Assembly: GCA_947243845.1 (NCBI GenBank)
Contig: CAMXIF010000010.1
Span: 1-39,697, forward strand
DNA: 39,697 bases
Reading direction: 5' to 3'
Source: an uncultured bacterium
GTDB lineage: Bacteria > Bacillota > Clostridia > Lachnospirales > Lachnospiraceae
Positions 1 through 8,530 of this stretch are shown in pieces. Below the pieces are notes generated by a model. That model did no database searches. It worked only from the letters and a program-made list of their open reading frames with translations, and was not told the origin of the DNA. The translations under genes were made by a program, and so were the position numbers. How positions within the stretch are numbered: the stretch's first letter is position 1; the number at the start of each line of letters is the position of its first letter.

Positions 1-166
1 CATTGTATTATATTATTATGAGGAACTGACATTAAAGGAAATAAGTAATATCCTGGAAGTGTCTGAATCCAGGATATCGCAGCTGCACACCAGGGCTTTG
101 CAGAAGATGCGTGGTCGGCTTGGCAAATATATCGGGATACTAACGGATGCTGACGGAAGAAAATAG
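1..166 (+). CDS. fliA: RNA polymerase sigma factor FliA (sigma-28), C-terminal fragment
   Basis: The window opens inside this gene, in frame from position 2, with a TAG stop at 164-166. The 54 visible residues form sigma region 4: a [12 protein letters not shown] helix followed by the -35-reading helix-turn-helix [14 protein letters not shown] and a short basic tail. This is typical of the FliA/WhiG flagellar sigma factors, which direct late flagellar and chemotaxis transcription. The genes that follow (FapA-like, DUF6115-like, chemoreceptor) are usual companions of fliA at the end of clostridial flagellar operons. The next gene starts within 10 bp, so they are probably co-transcribed. Another sigma-70 family member is possible because only region 4 is visible, but the context favours FliA. 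Confidence 0.85.
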   Translation, partial: IVLYYYEELTLKEISNILEVSESRISQLHTRALQKMRGRLGKYIGILTDADGRK

Positions 167-174
167 GGGTGTGT

Positions 175-1893
175 ATGAACGGTTATTTCAGATTGGTAAA
201 TGGAGAGAAAATGTCAGCACTTAGGATATTTCCTCCAACAGATGGTGGAAAACCTGTCGATATCAACGATGTGGCTGAATATCTTACCATGAAGGAGTAT
301 GCCTGTGACCTGCCAGCAATCAGGAAGGCGTTGGAGACAGCAGAAAAAGAAGAAACGGAAATCCTTCTTAATACACAGACGAGATATCCGGAGAGAGAAT
401 GTTATAAATTGACGATCACGCCTGATAAAATGCAGGCTTATGCTAAGTTCTATGCGGCTTCTGTGGGTGGAGAGAACATGACGCCCCAGGAATTTGTGCA
501 TGACCTTATTCTGCGCGGCATCAAGTGCGGTCTTAAAAAGGAAGAAGTCATTAAATTTTTCCAAAAGAGACGGTATTGTGAGGAGATCCTGGTGGTAGAG
601 GGCAAAGCTCCTGTGCAGGGTAAAGACGCATATATCGAGTACAAATTTAATACGGATAAAAAGGCAAGGCCGACTTTAAACGAAGACGGCAGTGTAGATT
701 TTTTTCATTTGAATATACTAAACCATTGCAACAAGGGCGATGTACTGGCGGTTCTTCATCCGGCACAGCCGGGAGTAGCAGGCAGCACCATTATGGGTGA
801 CAAGATTATGCCTGCAGAGGTGAAGAATGTAACTTTTAATTATGGTCATAATATTGAGAAATCTGAGGATGGCCTGACTTTGTTTTCCATGGTTGATGGT
901 CATGTAGAACTGGTGGACGGCGCAATTTTTGTGTCGGATGAGTTATCGGTGAAGAATGTAACTTTTAATTATGGTCATAATATTGAGAAATCTGAGGATG
1001 GCCTGACTTTGTTTTCCATGGTTGATGGTCATGTAGAACTGGTGGACGGCGCAATTTTTGTGTCGGATGAGTTATCGGTGGAGAATGTGGACAATTCCAC
1101 AGGCAATATCGACTATGATGGCAATGTGCAGATCAACGGCAATGTATCCACCAATTTCCAGGTAAAGGCCAAGGGCGACATCATGGTGAAAGGTGTTGTG
1201 GAAGGTGCGGTTCTGGAGGCGGGCGGCAATATCATTATCACCAGGGGCATGAATGGCATGGGAAAGGGTGTGCTCAGGGCAGAGGGAAATATTGTGTCCA
1301 AGTTTCTTGAAAATGTCACCGCCGAGGCGAAAGGATATATAAGTTCCGAATCAATCCTGCATAGCAGGATTTCAGCGGGCGGGGAAGTGAATGTGGACGG
1401 AAAGCGCGGGTTTATCACCGGCGGAAGAGTCTGTGCTACAGGGAGCGTCAATGTGAAGATATTAGGATCTGAGATGGGTGCTGATACGATCATTGAAGTC
1501 GGTGCGGATCCTGCGGTCAAAGAGCGGATTAAACAACTGCAGCAGCAGGTCAATGAAGATATGAAAACGTTGCAGATGGTGCAGCCGATTCTGTTGTCTA
1601 CCAAACAGAAGCTCGCACAGGGTGTAAGATTGAGCGATGAACAGATAAAATATGTGCAGTCACTGGTGTTGGCTAATGAGCAGAAGACCAGAGCACTTGA
1701 AGAAGCGAATAAGGAGTTACATGAACTGGAGGAGCAGGCGGGAGATCCGGCAGACACGGTAGTACGAGTCAAAGGAGTAGTCTATCCGGGTACCAGGATC
1801 TGTATCGGCGATGTCTCAATGATTGTACAGAAGCCCTCTCACTACTGTCGTTTCGTCAGGGAAAGAGGCGATGTAAAGATGAAGCCGTTCTAA
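175..1893 (+). CDS. FapA/DUF342 family protein with internal tandem duplication
   Basis: The 572-residue protein has the FapA layout. An N-terminal domain of about 200 residues is followed by a glycine- and valine-rich repetitive beta-helix region (about 200-430, with NINGNV- and AEGNIV-like turns). A coiled coil (about 445-520) and a short C-terminal beta segment complete it. DUF342 proteins occur widely in flagellar and chemotaxis operons of Firmicutes; their biochemical role is not settled. I prefer ATG 175 because AGGGG lies 5-6 nt upstream; GTG 169 is the alternative. Residues 216-258 are repeated exactly as 259-301, so the protein is about 43 residues longer than an unduplicated version would be. 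Confidence 0.8.
   Translation: MNGYFRLVNGEKMSALRIFPPTDGGKPVDINDVAEYLTMKEYACDLPAIRKALETAEKEETEILLNTQTRYPERECYKLTITPDKMQAYAKFYAASVGGENMTPQEFVHDLILRGIKCGLKKEEVIKFFQKRRYCEEILVVEGKAPVQGKDAYIEYKFNTDKKARPTLNEDGSVDFFHLNILNHCNKGDVLAVLHPAQPGVAGSTIMGDKIMPAEVKNVTFNYGHNIEKSEDGLTLFSMVDGHVELVDGAIFVSDELSVKNVTFNYGHNIEKSEDGLTLFSMVDGHVELVDGAIFVSDELSVENVDNSTGNIDYDGNVQINGNVSTNFQVKAKGDIMVKGVVEGAVLEAGGNIIITRGMNGMGKGVLRAEGNIVSKFLENVTAEAKGYISSESILHSRISAGGEVNVDGKRGFITGGRVCATGSVNVKILGSEMGADTIIEVGADPAVKERIKQLQQQVNEDMKTLQMVQPILLSTKQKLAQGVRLSDEQIKYVQSLVLANEQKTRALEEANKELHELEEQAGDPADTVVRVKGVVYPGTRICIGDVSMIVQKPSHYCRFVRERGDVKMKPF
820..1077 (+). repeat. Exact in-frame 129-bp tandem duplication
   Basis: Copy 1 is 820-948 and copy 2 is 949-1077. 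I compared them base by base and found no difference. The unit encodes 43 residues from VKNVTFNYG to VSDELS, and a diverged third start (VENVD) follows. The absence of synonymous changes points to a recent duplication or an assembly artefact, not an ancient repeat. Confidence 0.95.
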
Positions 1894-1928
1894 GAATGCA
1901 ATGTAGAAAATAAGAAGGGGTGTGGGCG

Positions 1929-2246
1929 ATGGCAATAGGATTTGTGGAATTGCAGGGGCAGATTACAAGGGCCCAGGATTATACAACGATCAAACACAAT
2001 GATGATACGAAGGGTATGGTGGAACAGGCGAACTTTGGGCAGCAGATGACGAAGCAGGTTGAGAAGCAGGTCAAACGCGTCAATAAGGGGGAACAGCCGG
2101 AGTATCATGAGCGTAAGTTTGATGCCAAAGACAAGGGAAGCAATGAGTATCATGGAGATGGCGGAAAAAGCAGGAAGGGTGCAAAGAAAGAGGCCGATGG
2201 AAAGGTACTTCTGAAGGGAGTAAGTACCTTCGATGTTTCCAGATAG
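1929..2246 (+). CDS. Small hydrophilic hypothetical protein of the flagellar operon
   Basis: This 105-residue protein starts at ATG 1929 (MAIGFVELQG), preceded by AAGGGGTG at a suitable distance. It has no signal peptide or membrane segment. The N-terminal part (GQITRAQDYTTIKHN) is followed by a strongly charged, lysine- and glycine-rich tail. I do not recognise a named domain. Small proteins of this kind sit between FapA-like and DUF6115-like genes in clostridial flagellar operons, so a flagellar or motility link is inferred from position only. It lies 35 bp after the FapA-like gene on the same strand. Confidence 0.7.
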   Translation: MAIGFVELQGQITRAQDYTTIKHNDDTKGMVEQANFGQQMTKQVEKQVKRVNKGEQPEYHERKFDAKDKGSNEYHGDGGKSRKGAKKEADGKVLLKGVSTFDVSR

Positions 2247-2276
2247 TGTCGGATTACGGAAGGGAATGAAAAGAAC

Positions 2277-3392
2277 ATGAGCGTAATAGAGGTCGTTATG
2301 ATCATCGTTGGCGCAGGGGTATTCCTGTTGGGATATCTTCTGCCGGCCAGAAAGAAAGATACCAGTCAGGAAGTACAGTTGATCAGTGAGGCTGAAGTCA
2401 GGAGAATGGTGGAGGCTGAGGTGAAGGATGTCAGGGAGAAGATATCAGACATTGTCGATGAGACCATCAACTATTCCATAGAAAAGACAGAGCGCGCCAT
2501 GGAGCGTGTGACCAATGAGAAGATCATGGCGGTGAATGAGTATTCCGATACCGTGCTTGAGGAAATCAATAAAAACCATAAAGAGGTCGTGTTTCTCTAT
2601 GATATGCTGAATGATAAACACGATAATCTGATGATGACGATCAATGAGGCCACACAGGCGTCTGAGGAGATCAGGCAGACTGTGAAAGATGCGGAAGTCA
2701 CGGCCAAAGAGACGGCACAGAAGATACAGGATGCGGAAGATGCTGCCGAGGCGGCGATCATAAAGGTGCAGGAGGCGGAAAATACGGCCAGACAGGCGAA
2801 AGAGGCTGTACAGGAAGCAGTGGAATCTGTGATGGGTGCTGTACAGGATACCAGAACGGATCTGTTGTCGCTTCACAGTGCAAGGGAATACCAGCAGGAT
2901 GTGCTTAAGGAAGTGCAGGCATTGACTGGTGATGAGGACAGGACGGTGGAAGAGATTCCGGTGAATCTGCCGGAAGAGGAGACAGCGTCCGGTTTTGATG
3001 CGGAAGAACAAACCGAAGAGATAGAATTTCAGCCTATCCGCCCTAAGCGGGTAGAGATACTGCATGAGCCTGACGGCGATTATGTGGCGCCGCAGCAGGA
3101 GATGACGACCAGCGAGGCTTTTGCCAGTATGGGAATATTCGGTGCCAGACAGGAGGAACCGGAGGGCCTGAAACGCAGGACAAAGGCCAAAAGAGGATTT
3201 CGCAGGGAGCCTGCGGAGGATGCCCGCAGCGTGGAGATTCAGTTTGCCAAGGGCAAGGATAACGGACGTAACAGTAATGAACGGATCCTAGAACTGCATA
3301 AAGCAGGTAAATCGAATATGGCGATCGCCAAAGAACTGGGGCTGGGACTCGGTGAGGTGAAACTGGTCATAGATTTGTTTGAAGGCGTGTAG
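2277..3392 (+). CDS. DUF6115-like membrane-anchored coiled-coil protein with C-terminal HTH
   Basis: The 371-residue protein has one N-terminal membrane helix (about residues 2-22), then a long alanine- and glutamate-rich coiled coil (about 35-205). An acidic linker and a basic stretch (KRRTKAKRGFRRE) follow. The tail has a helix-turn-helix pattern, ILELHKAGKSNMAIAKELGLGLGEVKLV, shown here only as its key span at about 335-365. This layout matches the DUF6115 family found downstream of flagellar genes in Firmicutes. Its function is unknown. The HTH-like tail could bind DNA or be a protein-interaction module; the membrane anchor makes classical regulation less likely. It is followed 9 bp later by the next gene. 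Confidence 0.72.
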   Translation: MSVIEVVMIIVGAGVFLLGYLLPARKKDTSQEVQLISEAEVRRMVEAEVKDVREKISDIVDETINYSIEKTERAMERVTNEKIMAVNEYSDTVLEEINKNHKEVVFLYDMLNDKHDNLMMTINEATQASEEIRQTVKDAEVTAKETAQKIQDAEDAAEAAIIKVQEAENTARQAKEAVQEAVESVMGAVQDTRTDLLSLHSAREYQQDVLKEVQALTGDEDRTVEEIPVNLPEEETASGFDAEEQTEEIEFQPIRPKRVEILHEPDGDYVAPQQEMTTSEAFASMGIFGARQEEPEGLKRRTKAKRGFRREPAEDARSVEIQFAKGKDNGRNSNERILELHKAGKSNMAIAKELGLGLGEVKLVIDLFEGV

Positions 3393-3401
3393 GGACGACA
3401 G

Positions 3402-4085
3402 ATGAGCAGGTGCGATATGGAGCGGAAATATTATTTGCGGGGACTCGGCCTCGGTATTGTGGTAACGGCGGTCATTATGGGAATTGCACTGTCCGGTCCC
3501 AGAGAAATGACAGATGAGGAGATCATCCAAAGAGCCAAAGAACTGGGCATGGAGGAGGATACTTATCTGGCGGATATGGGTGCCGATGAGGAGCAGACGC
3601 AGGGAGAACAGAATATAGAAGATATAGATCCGGAGGAACTGCCGGCAGTCAAGCAGGAACCGGAAAGTAAGCCGGCGCAGCCGGAAGAAGATTTGGAACC
3701 GGCAGAGGAAGAAGAGTTGGAACCAGCGGAGGAAGAACTGCCATCAGCGGTGAAACCGGTGGTAATAGAATTGCCGGAAACAGAATCTGCCACAGAAGAA
3801 CCGTCTTCTGAAGAAACGCCGGAAGAAAACACGAATGAGATGACCAGACAAGATGATACGCCGTCCTCTTCCGTGAAGATGGAGACGGTCACGGTTGTCA
3901 GCGGCGATGGTTCCTATACGGTGGCGCGCAAGCTGAAAGAAGCAGGTGTGGTCATGTCGGCGGAGACATTCGATACTTATCTGTGTGAGAAGGGGTATGA
4001 CAAGAAACTTAGAACCGGGACTTTTCACATACCGGCAGATGCCAGCGATGAGCAGATTGCCAGGATCATAACGGGACAAGAATAA
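3402..4085 (+). CDS. Membrane protein with acidic linker and MltG-like C-terminal domain
   Basis: This 227-residue protein has a single N-terminal membrane helix (about 11-29) and a very acidic, proline-rich linker (about 60-145, repeated PAEEE units). The C-terminal domain of about 65 residues reads GDGSYTVARKLKEAGVV, then a FDTYL segment and a TGTFHIP segment. That resembles the small N-terminal domain of MltG/YceG transglycosylases. The catalytic MltG domain is absent, so it is probably not an enzyme and may bind cell-wall material. ATG 3402 has AGGGA 6 nt upstream; ATG 3417 is less well placed. Assignment to the flagellar operon is by spacing and strand. Confidence 0.7.
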   Translation: MSRCDMERKYYLRGLGLGIVVTAVIMGIALSGPREMTDEEIIQRAKELGMEEDTYLADMGADEEQTQGEQNIEDIDPEELPAVKQEPESKPAQPEEDLEPAEEEELEPAEEELPSAVKPVVIELPETESATEEPSSEETPEENTNEMTRQDDTPSSSVKMETVTVVSGDGSYTVARKLKEAGVVMSAETFDTYLCEKGYDKKLRTGTFHIPADASDEQIARIITGQE

Positions 4086-4106
4086 ACAGCATAAAGGAGC
4101 GGCATT

Positions 4107-6191
4107 ATGAAAAGCATCAAGGCTAGGATTATTTTGACAGTAGTGGTATGTTCTCTTTTATCAGCAGGGATTTGCGGCGGAATCAGTATCATCAACTCCG
4201 GCAAAAGTGAATACGAGGATTCCAAGGATGAGATGCGGTATGTCTGTGAAAATCAGGGAACGCAGATGGAGGCTCAGCTTGAGCGGGTGGAGCAGTCTGT
4301 CAACACGGCATACAGCGTAGTATTGCAGCAGCTTACTGATGTGGAAGCTTTTAAAAGCGATAAAGCATATGTGGATGCTTTTACCGTGATCATGGAACAG
4401 ATGTTATATGAGATCGGCGGTAATACGGAGGGTGCGTTGACGGCTTACATCCGTTATAATCCGGATTTTACAGAGCCGGACAGCGGAGTATTCCTTACCA
4501 GAAACAGCGATGGAGAAAAATTTACCAGTGTAACACCCACAGATTTTACAATGTATGATCCCAGTGATTTGGAGCATGTGGGCTGGTATTACATACCGGT
4601 GCAGCACGGTGCACCGCTTTGGATGGATCCCTATTTAAATTCCAATATCAATGTCTATATGGTGTCTTATGTCATTCCCATCGTTATTGACGGCGAGTCC
4701 ATCGGTATCATCGGTATGGATATTGATTTTGGCAAGTTTACTGATGCGATAGACAGTGCCGGCCTGTTTGAGAGCGGATATGCTTTCCTGGCAAATGGAG
4801 ATGGCAATATCGTCTATCATAAGGATCTGGAAACAGGGACGGATATTGGCAGTCTGCAGGGAGCGGAGAGTTTAAAGCAGGCGTTGATCGACCCGGCAAA
4901 GGAGAGAACAGCGCTCAGCTACCGGTTCCAGGGAGAGGCCAAAGAATTGTGTTATATGACGCTGCGAAATAATATGCGGTATGTGATGACGGCGCCGGAA
5001 GATGAACTGAAGAGTGCGGCGGCACACATTGTACTGTTGATTCTGTGCGGCGCGTTTATTGCGATGGGTATTTCTGTGGTCATTGGGGCAGTGATTGGCA
5101 GTGTGATCACAAGACCGATCACCCAGATTAACGAGATAGTGGAGAAAACGGCTCAGTTTAATTTTCAGAAAAATGAGAACAGTGAAAGACTCTGTAAGCG
5201 GAGGGATGAAAGCGGCAACATGGCCAATTCTCTGCGGGAAATGCGGGCGAGTCTGCGCTCCATGGTGGTGGATATCCAAAGAGCCCATTCCGATCTGGAC
5301 GATACGCTTAAACAGCTTACGAACATTACAGATCAGGTACAGATCATGAGCGGCGAAAATTCTGAAACGACACAGGGACTTGCGGCGGCTATGGAAGAGA
5401 CGGCAGCGGCCATGGAGACTGTGAATAATACAGTGGCGCAGGTAAAAGAACGGGCACAGACGATTCGGGATAATTCCAAAGAAGGAGAACAGGCTTCCGT
5501 AGAGAGCAAACAGCGTGCGGATAATCTGAAGAATACCACAGGTGTGGCACAGGATAAGACCACGCAGATGTATCGGTCGGTACAGGAGAAGACAGCAGCG
5601 GCCATGGAACAGGCCAAGGCGGTGGAGAAGATAAACCAGCTCACCCAGTCTATTCTGGATATTTCCAGTCAGACCAATCTGCTGGCCTTAAATGCATCTA
5701 TCGAGGCGGCCAGAGCCGGTGAAGCGGGCAGAGGATTTGCTGTGGTGGCGGATGAGATCGGCGGACTTGCGGCCCAGACATCTTCTACGGTCGGCAATAT
5801 CAATGGAATTACCACCGAAGTAAATCAGGCGGTAAAGAATATGGAATCCTGTATGCAGGAGACGCTTGCATTCCTGGAGGAGACTGTACTTAAGGATTAC
5901 AGCGGCTTTATGGATGTGGCGGAGAAGTATACTGAGGATGCTTCCGGATTTGAAGGCAATATGAAAGCAATCGGCCAGGAAGTAGATACGCTGCTGGAGG
6001 CTATCGTGGAGATAGCGGATTCCATCAATGGCATCACAACAACAGTCGGAGAGGCAGCACATAATATCACAAGCATTGCGCAGAAAACACAGGATGTGTC
6101 CCAGCTGGTTGAAGGGAATGTGGAACTGATGGAGAACAATGCGGAGAATGTGGTGAAACTGCGTCAGATTGTGGATATGTTCCAGAATTGA
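4107..6191 (+). CDS. Methyl-accepting chemotaxis protein (dCache-HAMP-MA)
   Basis: This 694-residue chemoreceptor has a first membrane helix (about 7-29) and an extracellular Cache-type sensor (about 35-300, with YYIPV and GIIGMDIDF segments typical of dCache). A second membrane helix (about 310-335), a HAMP domain starting [11 protein letters not shown], and a cytoplasmic signalling coiled coil follow. The conserved hairpin that contacts CheA and CheW is present as [16 protein letters not shown] with [11 protein letters not shown] after it. dCache receptors often bind amino acids or other small organic molecules, but the ligand cannot be read from this sequence. AAAGGAG precedes ATG 4107. 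It is the last gene before a terminator, at the end of the flagellar region. Confidence 0.93.
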   Translation: MKSIKARIILTVVVCSLLSAGICGGISIINSGKSEYEDSKDEMRYVCENQGTQMEAQLERVEQSVNTAYSVVLQQLTDVEAFKSDKAYVDAFTVIMEQMLYEIGGNTEGALTAYIRYNPDFTEPDSGVFLTRNSDGEKFTSVTPTDFTMYDPSDLEHVGWYYIPVQHGAPLWMDPYLNSNINVYMVSYVIPIVIDGESIGIIGMDIDFGKFTDAIDSAGLFESGYAFLANGDGNIVYHKDLETGTDIGSLQGAESLKQALIDPAKERTALSYRFQGEAKELCYMTLRNNMRYVMTAPEDELKSAAAHIVLLILCGAFIAMGISVVIGAVIGSVITRPITQINEIVEKTAQFNFQKNENSERLCKRRDESGNMANSLREMRASLRSMVVDIQRAHSDLDDTLKQLTNITDQVQIMSGENSETTQGLAAAMEETAAAMETVNNTVAQVKERAQTIRDNSKEGEQASVESKQRADNLKNTTGVAQDKTTQMYRSVQEKTAAAMEQAKAVEKINQLTQSILDISSQTNLLALNASIEAARAGEAGRGFAVVADEIGGLAAQTSSTVGNINGITTEVNQAVKNMESCMQETLAFLEETVLKDYSGFMDVAEKYTEDASGFEGNMKAIGQEVDTLLEAIVEIADSINGITTTVGEAAHNITSIAQKTQDVSQLVEGNVELMENNAENVVKLRQIVDMFQN

Positions 6192-6247
6192 GCTGATTTG
6201 CAACAATAAAATCAAGATTTAAAAATTTTTGTGAGATTTTCACAAGG

Positions 6248-6300
6248 AAACAGGCTGTATACCACCCGGATCCGAGAGCATACAGCCTGTTTTATTATAT
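6248..6300 (+). terminator. Rho-independent terminator after the chemoreceptor gene
   Basis: A perfect 12-bp stem, AAACAGGCTGTA (6248-6259) pairing with TACAGCCTGTTT (6281-6292), has a 21-nt loop and is followed by an AT-rich tail. It lies 56 bp after the MCP stop codon and marks the end of the flagellar-region transcript. Confidence 0.8.
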
Positions 6301-6373
6301 ATTTTTACTAATGCCTTATTTTTGGGTACAAAAAATAAAAGTACTTATGGTACCATTCCTAATCCCTCCCCAA

Positions 6374-6408
6374 CCCCTCCCTTCCCCATCTCCAGGGGAG
6401 GGGCTTTT
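6374..6408 (+). terminator. Hairpin with T-run reading toward the transposase 3' end
   Basis: CCCCTCCC (6374-6381) pairs with GGGAGGGG (6396-6403) and is followed by CTTTTAT on the plus strand. It would stop plus-strand transcription entering the prophage from the left. On the minus strand it follows the transposase stop but lacks a good T-run. Confidence 0.5.
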
Positions 6409-7447
6409 ATGCTGTAGCCGCTCCGATCTGTCTCAAATACATATTGCTTGAGAGACCGCCCAAAATCTTCCTGGGATAATTATTGATCCAGGATTCCACC
6501 ATGGCCACCTGCTTGGGAGTCACATCATCAAAATTTGTTCCCTTAGGGAAAAATCTACGGATCATGCGGTTGATGTTCTCATTGGTACCACGTTCATAGC
6601 TGCTGTATGGGTGGCAGTAATAGACCGTTGTCCGGGGCTGTTTAGTGTAGATACTCTTTTCTATGCCTTTTACATCCAGGAACTCAACGCCATTATCACA
6701 GGTGATCGTCTTAAACTTTTCACGGAATCCCTTACTGCCATACCGCTTTTCTAAGCGATTGAGAGCGCGGACTACCGTAGAAGACTTTTTATTCCGTATC
6801 TTCATGATGATCTCTTCCCGGCCCATACGTTCCGACAGAACCAAGAGACAGGACTTTCCTGTATCTTTTGCGCTAACAACAGTATCCATCTCCCAATGGC
6901 CGTATTCTTCCCGATCGGCTATAGATACTGGCCGTTCTTCTATCGATCGGCCTTTCCGATTATTCAAAGAGACCGTAGACTTCTCCTCTTTTTCTTTTTT
7001 CTTATGAAACTTTTTATAAGGCAAATCGTCATTAGTGACATTCAAGAACAATCCCATATCAAGGTAGTTGTAGATAGTCTTAGGGCAGAGAGTAGTAGAG
7101 AAGTGCAGGCCTTCATTCTTGGCATGCAGGAGGAGGGCTTCAGGTGAATACTTTTGTTCCCTTATCATCTCTTCTATGTATGCCGCCAGCTTATGATCCG
7201 ACCCGATCTTGAGGTTACGGCCGCGATTGGATGTTGAGCGTTCATACACCATCTGGGCATAGTCTGCTTTATAGACTCTAAATACCCGGAGTTGTGAGTC
7301 CATCTGTTCCACGGTGCCGCGTTCTATCTCTTTGTAGAGCGTATTATACTTGATGCCCAGGACTTCGGCGATATGTGGCTTAGTGTACTTTTCTTTGAGC
7401 AGTAACTCAATACCATATCTCTGTCTTTCCGTTATGTAGTTTCCCAT
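6407..7447 (-). CDS. IS30-family transposase
   Basis: The 346-residue protein has an N-terminal helix-turn-helix (KPHIAEVLGIKYNTLYKEI, about 19-37) that would bind the element ends. The catalytic core is DDE: GHWEMDTVV supplies the first D, TCDNGVEF the second and YERGTNENINR the E. Length and motif spacing fit full-length IS30 transposases. An excellent ribosome site (AGGAGG) precedes ATG 7447. It could be an independent IS that inserted at the prophage edge, but no matched short inverted repeats closely bracket the gene. Spiroplasma filamentous phages of the SpV1 group encode IS30-type transposases, so it may be the prophage integration enzyme. That role is an inference. Confidence 0.9.
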   Translation of the reverse strand: MGNYITERQRYGIELLLKEKYTKPHIAEVLGIKYNTLYKEIERGTVEQMDSQLRVFRVYKADYAQMVYERSTSNRGRNLKIGSDHKLAAYIEEMIREQKYSPEALLLHAKNEGLHFSTTLCPKTIYNYLDMGLFLNVTNDDLPYKKFHKKKEKEEKSTVSLNNRKGRSIEERPVSIADREEYGHWEMDTVVSAKDTGKSCLLVLSERMGREEIIMKIRNKKSSTVVRALNRLEKRYGSKGFREKFKTITCDNGVEFLDVKGIEKSIYTKQPRTTVYYCHPYSSYERGTNENINRMIRRFFPKGTNFDDVTPKQVAMVESWINNYPRKILGGLSSNMYLRQIGAATA

Positions 7448-7484
7448 GTCATCCTCCTTTGTAGTTTCATTTTTTCCACGATGT

Positions 7485-7551
7485 CATAAAAAGGCCATGT
7501 CATAAAGGGTATATGAACGCTACGCGCCCTTTACAACATGGTCTTTTTATG
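7485..7551. repeat. Long near-perfect inverted repeat (about 26-bp arms)
   Basis: CATAAAAAGGCCATGT (7485-7500) plus the next 11 bases pair with 7526-7551, which ends ACATGGTCTTTTTATG. There is one G-T type mismatch in the outer part and a few inner mismatches, with about 14 nt between the arms. It lies 37 bp upstream of the transposase start and after the last phage gene on the minus strand. It could act as a bidirectional terminator, a packaging hairpin, or part of a transposon end. Confidence 0.7.
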
Positions 7552-8007
7552 TGGCTGACATGAGATCTTATATCTGCTGGGAAGCTGTGAGAATACTTCA
7601 CCGGATATACATGATGACGCTATGCAAAGAGCAGACATTATCCGCTCCTATACTTAATAGGCCGGACTCGTCCTAAAAACCTTGTGTTCCCTACGGTGCA
7701 TAGCCCTACGGGACAGCGGTAGGATTTAAAGTCCCCCCTAGATCCCCCGAGGGGGACCAAGACTTCCATGACCTACATCTTGGTATACAAAATACCAATA
7801 ACATCACAATACGTTTTGCCCGGAACCCCTGCGCCCATGGGTTCCCGTTCCGGGCAATCGGCAGAGCCGACCACTCACTTTTCTTAAAAACGGTGAACAA
7901 GGAAAAAGAGGAAAGACTGCCATAAAAACAATCTTTCCCCTTTACGAGAAAATGTAATACATACTTCCTGGAACTATGTATTACAATATACCTGCAGGTA
8001 TTTTGTA
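7552..8007. other. Non-coding prophage region with GC-rich hairpins
   Basis: No convincing gene is seen here. Two hairpins stand out. GTCCCCC (7731-7737) pairs with GGGGGAC (7751-7757). TTGCCCGGAAC (7816-7826) pairs perfectly with GTTCCGGGCAA (7847-7857), and its loop can pair further (GGAACCC with GGGTTCC). In filamentous phages such structured intergenic DNA carries the packaging signal and the complementary-strand origin. That function is inferred from context. Confidence 0.5.
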
Positions 8008-8208
8008 TTACAATCTTCCGGCATGATAAATGATATCGGATTGCCTTCCAGTCAGTTTGCCATGATCGATGACCAGATTTTCTAAACTGTCTGAAAAGTT
8101 ATTGCCATCTATCGACATGATATATTCATATATCCCACGATCCAACCGAACAGACACATGGACATTTTTTCTAAAATTCACTATATGACTACCAATAACC
8201 TTACGCAT
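8008..8208 (-). CDS. Small ribbon-helix-helix-like protein
   Basis: This protein has 66 residues from ATG 8208, with AGGTG 6 nt upstream; ATG 8214 is a close alternative. The segment VSVRLDRGIYEYI followed by NFSDSLENLVID has the strand-helix-helix pattern of ribbon-helix-helix DNA-binding proteins. It ends the minus-strand run of phage structural genes. A role as repressor or copy-number regulator of the phage is plausible but unproven; no operator could be matched to it. Confidence 0.55.
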   Translation of the reverse strand: MRKVIGSHIVNFRKNVHVSVRLDRGIYEYIMSIDGNNFSDSLENLVIDHGKLTGRQSDIIYHAGRL

Positions 8209-8241
8209 ATGCATCACCTAAACCTTTCATAAGACATCCCT

Positions 8242-8529
8242 CTATACAGTTCCAGCCCCGCCAGCAAGAGCAACAAGGGAGATCTTAGAGAATATCTCTT
8301 TGATAACAATATAAGCCAGCTTCTTCACAAGAACAAAAGCATAATATACCAGGATACAGCTAAGCCAGGCGAGCATCATATCCGCACAGATGTCAAAAGG
8401 CAGGAACCAGTTCATAAAAGAAAGATACTCCATGCCGCTAACATGGATAGATTCCAAAATAGGTACAAAAGGATCGTCCGGCAATATACTATAAATAGCT
8501 ATGATAACAACTTCTATGATCTTCCACAT
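8242..8529 (-). CDS. Minor capsid / gpVI-like inner membrane protein
   Basis: The protein has 95 residues from ATG 8529, with AAAGGA about 8 nt upstream. The sequence contains ILPDDPF near the N-terminus, a central MNWFLPFD motif, then two hydrophobic segments and a basic stretch (VKKLAYIVIKEI). The pattern of a short proline-aspartate motif, a NWF(V/L)P motif and membrane helices is typical of the gpVI-like minor coat protein next to the adsorption gene in Firmicutes filamentous phages. Its start overlaps the end of the adsorption gene by translational coupling distance. Family assignment is by pattern recognition. Confidence 0.65.
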   Translation of the reverse strand: MWKIIEVVIIAIYSILPDDPFVPILESIHVSGMEYLSFMNWFLPFDICADMMLAWLSCILVYYAFVLVKKLAYIVIKEIFSKISLVALAGGAGTV

Positions 8530-8530
8530 A

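Noticed and set aside
7706..7900. Open frame of 64 codons on the minus strand in the structured region
   Set aside because: It crosses two GC-rich hairpins, has no ribosome site and an implausible composition.
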